Shown one piece after another: positions 1 to 5,037 of a DNA stretch of 5,037 nt (its first letter is position 1; every line of letters begins with the position of its first letter). A program made the translations under genes and the position numbers. Under the pieces are notes generated by a model that had not been told where the DNA came from, ran no database searches, and saw only the letters and a program-made list of their open reading frames with translations. The stretch spans positions 1 to 5,037 of the forward strand of contig WTZT01000064.1 of NCBI GenBank assembly GCA_009889685.1, written 5' to 3'. The DNA comes from Candidatus Hikarchaeia archaeon HikBin4 (GTDB lineage Archaea > Halobacteriota > Halobacteria > Halobacteriales > Hikarchaeaceae).

Positions 1-853
1 CAAATTTGTCTACTACTCCTACATCTCTTAGAATTTCTACTATATATAGGACCAAATCTGTCGCTGTAGCCCCTTGTGGCAATTCACCCGTCAACCTAAC
101 TCCAACAACCTCTGGAAGTTTCATGGTTATGGGCTGTCCGAGCATTGCAGCTTCTGCTTCAATCCCTCCCACTCCCCATCCTACTACTCCAATTCCACCA
201 ATCATAGGGGTGTGACTATCGGTCCCCACAAGCGTATCTGGAAGTAACCACAAATCATTTTCCACTACACGTGAGTGAACAACTTGACCTAAGTATTCTA
301 GATTCACTTGATGTACAATCCCCGTCCCTGGGGGCACTACGCGAAAACTAGAAAATGCTTGCTGTGCCCATTTAAGCGCACGATACCGTTCCCCATTTCT
401 TTTGTACTCCATCGCAACATTACGTTCGTATGCATCTTTCGACCCAAAGAAATCCACTTGGACACTATGATCAATTACCAAGTCACACGGAACTGCAGGT
501 TGAACGATTGAAGGATCCTTCCCCGCTCTAATGACAGCCGATCTAAGCGCTGCTAAATCCACCACAGCAGGTACTCCTGTCAGGTCCTGTAGTATCACTC
601 TAGATGGATTAAATGGGACCTCTACGTCAGGAGTTTCAGGCACCCACGAAGCCGCATGTTTGACATCTTCGAAAGTTATTATTTCGCCATCTACATTACG
701 CAAAACAGCTTCAAGAAGAATTCGAATACTGACTGGAAGTCTATCTAATTTACAAAGGCCATCTTGTTCCAATGCTTTCAAGGATGCTATCTTATACACT
801 TTCCCTTCAAATTCAAATTCCCGTATCGCAGGTGAAGAATTTGGTTTTTCCAT
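1..853 (-). CDS. acnA: Aconitate hydratase, AcnA/IRP1 type (N-terminal part, runs off the left edge)
   Basis: Aconitase interconverts citrate and isocitrate through cis-aconitate in the TCA cycle, using a [4Fe-4S] cluster in the cytoplasm. The reading frame is open for 284 codons to the window edge; the usual AcnA length is about 900 residues, so roughly two thirds is missing. Visible family signatures: RLPVSIRILLEAVLRN (about 38-53), LQDLTGVPAVVDLAALR (88-104), DHSVQVD (128-134), a VVPPGTGIVHQVNLEYL stretch (172-188), GTDSHTPMIGG (210-220) and GWGVGGIEAEAAMLGQP (225-241). The DHS and DSH residues belong to the active-site region in this family; the three cysteines that bind the cluster lie outside the window. 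I chose ATG at 853. An in-frame ATG at 868 would add five residues (MRRVP) and cannot be excluded; neither has a strong Shine-Dalgarno site. The gene lies 22 bases downstream of the transporter and is probably co-transcribed with it. One variation: G219 sits where AcnA usually has Asn and IRP1 Asp. Identity is secure. Confidence 0.96.
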   Translation of the reverse strand, partial: MEKPNSSPAIREFEFEGKVYKIASLKALEQDGLCKLDRLPVSIRILLEAVLRNVDGEIITFEDVKHAASWVPETPDVEVPFNPSRVILQDLTGVPAVVDLAALRSAVIRAGKDPSIVQPAVPCDLVIDHSVQVDFFGSKDAYERNVAMEYKRNGERYRALKWAQQAFSSFRVVPPGTGIVHQVNLEYLGQVVHSRVVENDLWLLPDTLVGTDSHTPMIGGIGVVGWGVGGIEAEAAMLGQPITMKLPEVVGVRLTGELPQGATATDLVLYIVEILRDVGVVDKF

Positions 854-875
854 GGGGACCCTACGCATAGGTACT

Positions 876-2105
876 TTAAATAAATAGAGAAGTCTCCCTG
901 CCCCTCGCAAAACGAATAATAAATGCAAGAATCAGACCTATCCCTCCCAAAACCAACCCAATTCTCACAAAAGCAATTGAAACCGTCCCACGATAGAGTA
1001 AAATCCCCATCAAAAATGGACCTGCTGCCTGGCCAAAACTTTGAGCAGCCATTGCAGTAGAAATAGTACCACCTCTAAGCTCCGGAGGTGAAAACCGCAC
1101 CATGAGACTTTTTTGAATAGGTGCACTGACACTTGCACCCACTGAGAAAATAACCAACGCAAACATCAACATAGTAAACGAACTAGATGCACCTATCGCT
1201 GCCAGTCCCACTCCTGTCGCGAGCAAACTAATGCCTAACAAAATCAATGGATCAAATCTAGCCATCAGGCGACCAGATTGAGCCGCCCCGATAAGCGTTA
1301 AAATGCCATAACTTGTAACAATCACTCCTGCCTCGAACGCCCCGTATTGGAATTTTTCTAGAACTAATAATGAAACATATGCAAAAAATGCAAAAGACAT
1401 CATAAACCGAATGACAAATGAAACGCTCACTGCGGCTATGTCCAACCTAACCATGGATTTGTATAATTTGGATATGTAGATCCCCCCCGCTTCCCGCACA
1501 ACTTTGATATCTGGTGGTAGTACCCTCCAAGTCCACCAAGCCGCAAAAATAGCAACAAAATATAGGATAAATGGGGCTCTCCATGAAACTATCAATAGGC
1601 CACTTGCGGCCAATGGGGCTACAAGTGCTACAGATTGCATTCCCACTATCCGGACGCCTTGGGCTGTAGCTTCCCGAGTATCTGCGTAGTAATCCCCTAT
1701 CATCGCCACACTAACTGGTATTAATGCAGCAAAACCTACCCCTTGTATCACCCGCAAAACAAGAACGGTGGAAAAATCATTTACCAATCCGATGGCACCT
1801 CCTGCAATACCAAAAACAATAAATCCAAACGCTATGACATGGCGCCGACCAATTCTGTCTGATAGCATCCCCATCAATGGAACAAGAATTATGGAAGGTA
1901 CTGTATATGCAGTTATGAGTTCTCCAGCTCTCACTAGTGGTATCTCAAATATCAGAGTCATTTCTGTCGCGATGGGACTTACAATATATACACCTGCCAT
2001 TCCAACAGCAGCAGCAAGCATGACAATCTGCATTTCTTTATCCAAAATCACCGTGCCACCCTTCCCAAATATTAATTCTAACCAATTTTCCAATGTTTTG
2101 CTCAT
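876..2105 (-). CDS. Major facilitator superfamily transporter, DHA1-like, probably 12 membrane segments
   Basis: This is a 409-residue membrane protein, a typical length for a 12-helix MFS secondary transporter. Motif A is clear in the loop after the second helix (G79-M-L-S-D83-R-I-G86-R-R88), motif B is RVIQG at 118-122, and the fifth-helix region PLAASGLLIVSWRAPFIL (164-181) resembles the MFS efflux pattern. The second half has a degenerate motif-A-like loop (GRLMARF, 278-284) and a PPELRGG loop (340-346) followed by a Gly/Ala-rich helix. Long hydrophobic segments cover most of the chain. Residues 1-25 form a polar, charged cytoplasmic leader, and a hydrophilic loop near 197-220 separates the halves. 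The motifs favour proton-coupled export of drugs or metabolites, but the substrate cannot be read from sequence; aconitase downstream makes an organic-acid link possible but unproven. ATG at 2105 is the first start; M26 (MQIVML) is an alternative that would remove the leader. The gene is divergent from endA. Confidence 0.93.
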   Translation of the reverse strand: MSKTLENWLELIFGKGGTVILDKEMQIVMLAAAVGMAGVYIVSPIATEMTLIFEIPLVRAGELITAYTVPSIILVPLMGMLSDRIGRRHVIAFGFIVFGIAGGAIGLVNDFSTVLVLRVIQGVGFAALIPVSVAMIGDYYADTREATAQGVRIVGMQSVALVAPLAASGLLIVSWRAPFILYFVAIFAAWWTWRVLPPDIKVVREAGGIYISKLYKSMVRLDIAAVSVSFVIRFMMSFAFFAYVSLLVLEKFQYGAFEAGVIVTSYGILTLIGAAQSGRLMARFDPLILLGISLLATGVGLAAIGASSSFTMLMFALVIFSVGASVSAPIQKSLMVRFSPPELRGGTISTAMAAQSFGQAAGPFLMGILLYRGTVSIAFVRIGLVLGGIGLILAFIIRFARGRETSLFI

Positions 2106-2170
2106 GCTATCTTATCAGCAGGATAAGCATTTACCGTAGCGGCTTTCTCCACCGCAGTGTATTTCTGGAT
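2106..2170. promoter_or_regulatory. Divergent intergenic region between the transporter and endA
   Basis: These 65 bases must hold, or overlap, the promoters of both the leftward transporter-acnA pair and the rightward endA-trpS-pheS group. No textbook archaeal TATA box stands out. The best candidate for the leftward promoter is GGTAAATGCTT, read on the minus strand over about 2126-2136, which would suit a leaderless or short-leader transcript. No TA-rich element lies about 25 bases before the endA ATG, so its promoter may sit further left, inside the start of the transporter gene (an AAATATTAAT stretch near 2066-2075). A weak GCGG/CCGC pairing (2139-2142 with 2152-2155) could form a small leader hairpin. 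The promoter role follows from gene orientation; the exact elements are guesses. Confidence 0.5.
2111..2127. repeat. Perfect inverted repeat CTTATC-N5-GATAAG, possible operator
   Basis: The two 6-base arms (2111-2116 and 2122-2127) are exact reverse complements around the spacer AGCAG. The repeat lies 5 to 22 bases upstream of the transporter start codon and 43 to 60 bases upstream of endA. The half-site size and placement fit binding by a dimeric regulator that would cover the leftward transcription start, and it is too short to be a convincing terminator. A 6-base dyad can occur by chance in A+T-rich DNA, so the operator role is an inference. Confidence 0.35.
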
Positions 2171-3175
2171 ATGGAAGGTCATCTATCCAACGGCGTCGTA
2201 GTTGTAGGCGAAGACGCAAAACAACGTTTCCACGATTCAAGAGGATATGGTGTTCCGAAAAAAGGCAACGAAATTGAACTCGATCCAGTCGAAGCTGCAC
2301 ATCTTTTACTTCGCAGAGATATCAACACTATTGATGGAATGGATTTTATACAATTTGTATCATCACAGAAACCAGATTTTTCTGCACACTTTTCCACATA
2401 TCTAGATCTCCGGTTTAGGGGATTTCATCTAACACCTGCTAGCACTTCAAACAATATTTCTAGTGCTAACATAGACTTCATAGTCTATGAACGGGGAACC
2501 AAACCCCCTGAAGGGGTTATTAAATACGAGCTACGTGTCATCGGGGAGCGTTCCACTATCCCCGAAAATGAACTTGTCGGAGAGTGCGCTCTTGCAATTG
2601 TGGATGAAGAAGGAGAATTAACATATTTCAACACAACCGAAATTAATCCAAATGGAAAAAAACAATTCCTTCCTCCCCCTTCTCATGGAATACTACTAAC
2701 CGATAAAGTATTACTCCAAAATCCCGACCCCATTTTTCACAAAGACGGATTTTTTGGGCAACACATACCCAATACTCCTCATATACAACTCTCTCTAGTC
2801 GAAGCTGTTTATTTGTGTAATTGTGGATCGTTATCTATAGATGGAGATGTATTGAGCCAAGGACGAAACATAGAAGGCGATCTATTCGACCACAGGCTAT
2901 CTGTCTACACGGCTTTACGCGAGCGCGGATTGATACCCAAAACAGGATTTAAATTTGGATTCGATTTTCGAGTTTACCAAGATTTCAATACCGATGAAAA
3001 CATGCTTCATTCTGAGTATCTAGTCAAAGTTGTCAAAAGTGGACATATTTTTTCAACTAAAGAACTATCCCTAAACGTTCGCCTTGCAGTAGGTGTTAGA
3101 AAACGAACACTTTTTGCAATTGTAGATGGGAGTAGTAATATCCGATGGGTCTTGGTGGAACGGGTGACACCATGA
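2171..3175 (+). CDS. endA: tRNA-splicing endonuclease, fused two-repeat (alpha-2) archaeal type
   Basis: EndA cuts precursor tRNAs at bulge-helix-bulge junctions to release introns. The 334-residue length fits the form in which two copies of the subunit are fused and the protein acts as a homodimer, as in Archaeoglobus and haloarchaea. The C-terminal half carries the catalytic core: PKTGFKFGFDFRVY ending in Y269, LHSEYLVKV with H280, and GVRKRTLFAIVD with K311, so the Tyr-His-Lys triad is complete. The N-terminal half (about 1-190) is a degenerate copy: it keeps a similar YLDLRFRGFHL element (77-87) and ALAIVDEEGELTY (140-152) but lacks the matching His and Lys, as expected for the structural repeat. 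I chose ATG at 2171 because MEGHLSNGVVVVGEDAKQRF matches the usual family N-terminus; an ATG at 2093 is in frame but would overlap the transporter gene and add atypical residues. No clear Shine-Dalgarno site precedes it. The stop overlaps the trpS start by four bases. Confidence 0.95.
   Translation: MEGHLSNGVVVVGEDAKQRFHDSRGYGVPKKGNEIELDPVEAAHLLLRRDINTIDGMDFIQFVSSQKPDFSAHFSTYLDLRFRGFHLTPASTSNNISSANIDFIVYERGTKPPEGVIKYELRVIGERSTIPENELVGECALAIVDEEGELTYFNTTEINPNGKKQFLPPPSHGILLTDKVLLQNPDPIFHKDGFFGQHIPNTPHIQLSLVEAVYLCNCGSLSIDGDVLSQGRNIEGDLFDHRLSVYTALRERGLIPKTGFKFGFDFRVYQDFNTDENMLHSEYLVKVVKSGHIFSTKELSLNVRLAVGVRKRTLFAIVDGSSNIRWVLVERVTP
3162..3167 (+). promoter_or_regulatory. Shine-Dalgarno site that supports the trpS start
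   Basis: GGGTGA lies four bases before ATG 3172 and includes GGTGA, complementary to the 3' end of archaeal 16S rRNA. It lies inside the end of endA. It favours 3172 over the in-frame ATG at 3145, which would overlap endA by 31 bases and add nine residues (MGLGGTGDT) that look like translated endA sequence. Confidence 0.55.
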
Positions 3176-4686
3176 ATAACAAATCTAGTGAGGACCACAA
3201 GCACATTTCTATTGACCCTTGGGGGTCATCAACCATCGAAGATTACAACGATCTATTCACCCAGTTTGGAATCTCAAAATTCGAGCATTTTCTTCCTAAT
3301 ATTTCCCACCCCCATTATCTAATGCGCCGCGGAATAATATTTGGCCACCGTGGGTATCAATCCATCCTCGAAGCAATAAATTCCAAAAGCCCGTTTTCAG
3401 TTCTTTCAGGTTTCATGCCAACCGGAGATCCTCATATTGGCCACAAAATGGTTTTCGATGAAATCGTTTGGCATCAAAAACAAGGAGCAAAAGCCTATGG
3501 AATAATAGCCGACCTCGAAGCACACGCAGCTAGAAAATTGAGCTGGAGTGAAATAGATGGCCACGCTAGAAATTATGTTTTAGCTCTCTTGGCATCCGAT
3601 TTCAATTTAGAAACCGGAGAGATTTACCGACAATCTGAAAATAGACAGGTTAGGGACTTAGCGTTTGAACTTGGAATCGAAACTAATTTTTCTGAGATGC
3701 AATCCATCTATGGTTTTTCTGGTAACACAGAACTGTCCCACATCCAAAGTGTATTGACACAAGCCGCTGATATCCTTTATCCTCAACTCGGTCACCCACA
3801 ACCCACTATCATACCCGTAGGCCCCGATCAAGATCCTCACATAAGACTAACCAGAGATCTAGCGTCCCGTTTGCGTTTATTTTCCATCACAGAAGCATAC
3901 GCAAGTTTCGAGGCAGATCCAATGGAGCTCGAATACCTTGAAACAGCATTTGATAAGTTATCCCCTACGAAAACCCCACTCCATTGCAATGACGTAGCAG
4001 ATTGGATTGCGAACGAAAACAAGCCAAGTGAAGTTCTCACCACCATAACCAATAAACTTAAAGAGGCCTCCAAAGAGGAATTTTATCCCCGCGTCAGAGT
4101 AATTAACCACCGTGCCACTTCCGATCTCTTCAAAAAATTAGAATCTAGAATATCTGAGAATAAACAAATATACAAACAACACATAGACGTCTTCGACGCC
4201 TCTTACGACGAGATCGACAACATGGTGAGGCAATTTGAGATCGAACACGGTGGATATGGGTTCTACCCACCTCTATCTTTGTATCACCGATTCATGAGTG
4301 GTCTTACCGGGGGCAAAATGTCTTCTTCTATTCCTGATAGCCATATCAGTTTGTTTGAAGACCCCGAAAGTGGATATCAAAAAGTAAAACAATCTACAAC
4401 TGGCGGGAGAGAATCCGCGAAACTTCAACGTGAGTTGGGAGGTGAAGCCGACAAGTGCCCTGTCTACGAACTATATGCCTATCTCTTAACGCAAGACGAC
4501 GATTCTTACGCGCAACGAGTCTACGAAGAATGCACAAATGGAACTCGACTTTGTGGAGAATGTAAAGAAGAAGCAGCAAATCTAATGCGAGAATTCTTAA
4601 AGGATTATCAACAAAAAATAAAAGAAGTTGAACCATTATTGGAAAAATTAAATTTTAACATCTCTAATCCCGAGGAAAGCTCTTAA
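3172..4686 (+). CDS. trpS: Tryptophan--tRNA ligase, archaeal/eukaryotic branch, long haloarchaeal-like form
   Basis: TrpRS activates tryptophan with ATP and loads it on tRNA-Trp in the cytoplasm. The 504-residue class I enzyme shows the HIGH motif exactly (H88-I-G-H91, within FMPTGDPHIGHKMVFDE) and KMSSS at 382-386 (GLTGGKMSSSIPDSHISL). PVGPDQDPHIRLTRDLA (215-231) is the archaeal/eukaryotic TrpRS signature of the amino-acid-binding domain. The N-terminal part (DPWGSS at 15-20, PHYLMRRGIIFGHR at 47-60) is also typical. Near the end, LCGECK (C461, C464) is a Cys pair retained in many relatives. Most archaeal TrpRS proteins are about 370-430 residues; the extra length here is a block of roughly 120 residues (about 238-358) between the Rossmann core and the YHRFM-KMSSS segment. 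As I recall, haloarchaeal TrpRS carries a similar block. The start at 3172 overlaps the endA stop in an ATGA, which suggests translational coupling; the stop abuts pheS directly. Confidence 0.97.
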   Translation: MNNKSSEDHKHISIDPWGSSTIEDYNDLFTQFGISKFEHFLPNISHPHYLMRRGIIFGHRGYQSILEAINSKSPFSVLSGFMPTGDPHIGHKMVFDEIVWHQKQGAKAYGIIADLEAHAARKLSWSEIDGHARNYVLALLASDFNLETGEIYRQSENRQVRDLAFELGIETNFSEMQSIYGFSGNTELSHIQSVLTQAADILYPQLGHPQPTIIPVGPDQDPHIRLTRDLASRLRLFSITEAYASFEADPMELEYLETAFDKLSPTKTPLHCNDVADWIANENKPSEVLTTITNKLKEASKEEFYPRVRVINHRATSDLFKKLESRISENKQIYKQHIDVFDASYDEIDNMVRQFEIEHGGYGFYPPLSLYHRFMSGLTGGKMSSSIPDSHISLFEDPESGYQKVKQSTTGGRESAKLQRELGGEADKCPVYELYAYLLTQDDDSYAQRVYEECTNGTRLCGECKEEAANLMREFLKDYQQKIKEVEPLLEKLNFNISNPEESS

Positions 4687-5037
4687 ATGACGATCAAACT
4701 CCCACAAAACCAAAAAATAGTCTTCGAAACAATAAGTCCCACTGAAGAGAAAACGTTCGATCAAATCTCCGAAGAAACCAATCTCAAATTCGAATACATA
4801 TCAGGTGCTTCATTCGCATTAGAAGAACAAGGATTAATCTCAATAACCACTCATTCCATTTCTGAATTCTCACTCACGGACGAAGGATCTCATTACTTAC
4901 AACACTCTTTACCCGAACTACGACTTTACGAGGCCGTACGATTACTGGGTGAACTTGGAACCAAATTTGATCTGTCCCAAGCCATTGATCAATCTTCTCT
5001 CGATAAAAATGAAGTCAGTGTGGCACTATCAAATTAT
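4687..5037 (+). CDS. pheS: Phenylalanine--tRNA ligase alpha subunit (N-terminal part, runs off the right edge)
   Basis: PheS is the catalytic alpha subunit of the alpha2-beta2 class II PheRS, which charges tRNA-Phe. Only 117 codons are in the window; the archaeal protein is usually about 500 residues, so the class II motifs 1-3 are not visible. What is seen is the N-terminal winged-helix region of archaeal/eukaryotic PheS: repeated small helical units, including ASFALEEQGLISI (41-53), the characteristic LTDEGSHYLQHSLPELRLYEAV (63-84) and VALSNY (112-117), which in relatives leads into an ARKG-like continuation. These domains contact tRNA in the eukaryotic enzyme. ATG 4687 follows the trpS TAA without a gap, so co-transcription is near certain. 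A GAGG at 4672-4675 lies 11 bases upstream, rather far for a strong ribosome-binding site, so coupling to trpS translation may help. pheT is the expected neighbour downstream but cannot be seen. Confidence 0.9.
   Translation, partial: MTIKLPQNQKIVFETISPTEEKTFDQISEETNLKFEYISGASFALEEQGLISITTHSISEFSLTDEGSHYLQHSLPELRLYEAVRLLGELGTKFDLSQAIDQSSLDKNEVSVALSNY

Noticed and set aside
531..887. Open frame of 118 codons on the + strand
   Set aside because: It lies antisense to the well-supported acnA frame, shows no recognisable motif and has low-complexity Ser/Thr-rich content typical of a shadow frame.
1768..2139. Open frame of 123 codons on the + strand
   Set aside because: It is antisense to the transporter gene; its Ile/Thr/Pro-rich composition is the mirror of the membrane-helix codons.
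2139..2155. Small hairpin GCGG-N9-CCGC as a terminator, leader switch or bulge-helix-bulge target for EndA autoregulation
   Set aside because: A four-base stem with a nine-base loop is too weak to support any of these, there is no T-tract, and no bulge-helix-bulge fold is visible.
2093..2170. N-terminal extension of EndA from ATG 2093
   Set aside because: It overlaps the opposite-strand transporter gene and the dyad, and its residues do not resemble an EndA N-terminus, while MEGHL at 2171 does.
3145..3171. Longer TrpRS start at ATG 3145
   Set aside because: It would overlap endA by 31 bases, and ATG 3172 has a well-placed GGTGA and the common ATGA overlap.
4637..4700. Possible terminator between trpS and pheS
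   Set aside because: The genes abut without a gap; the A/T-rich end of trpS is coding sequence and forms no stable stem by eye.

Overview
The window is archaeal and reads like a compact piece of a euryarchaeal chromosome from the haloarchaeal neighbourhood. Its tRNA-splicing endonuclease, tryptophanyl-tRNA synthetase and PheS fragment all match my recollection of haloarchaeal proteins in length, motif wording and, for TrpRS, a long internal insertion. However, the DNA is A+T-rich (about 40% G+C by eye) and the proteins carry ordinary amounts of lysine, unlike the G+C-rich genes and strongly acidic proteins of most extreme halophiles. My inference is a non-halophilic or weakly halophilic relative of Halobacteria. 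Marine Group IV / Hikarchaeia is the group I would test first; I could not check this by search.

Layout. Two genes run leftward: a 409-residue major facilitator superfamily transporter (876-2105), followed after 22 bases by the N-terminal 284 residues of an AcnA/IRP1-type aconitate hydratase (from 853 to beyond the left edge). Three genes run rightward: endA (2171-3175), trpS (3172-4686) and the first 117 codons of pheS (4687 to beyond the right edge). The two groups are divergent and separated by only 65 bases (2106-2170), which hold a perfect 6-bp inverted repeat, CTTATC-N5-GATAAG.

How the genes fit together. The rightward group is a tRNA maturation and charging operon: EndA removes introns from precursor tRNAs, TrpRS charges tRNA-Trp and PheS is the catalytic subunit of PheRS. 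endA and trpS overlap by four bases (ATGA), and trpS and pheS abut (TAAATG), so co-transcription and translational coupling are likely. In haloarchaea the tRNA-Trp precursor is itself an intron-bearing EndA substrate, which gives the endA-trpS pair a plausible shared logic. The leftward group pairs a TCA-cycle enzyme with a transporter of unknown substrate.

No RNA gene, CRISPR array, insertion sequence or convincing terminator is visible. There is no gene-free stretch longer than 65 bases. The content is mostly conserved housekeeping; I see no clear sign of an undescribed system.
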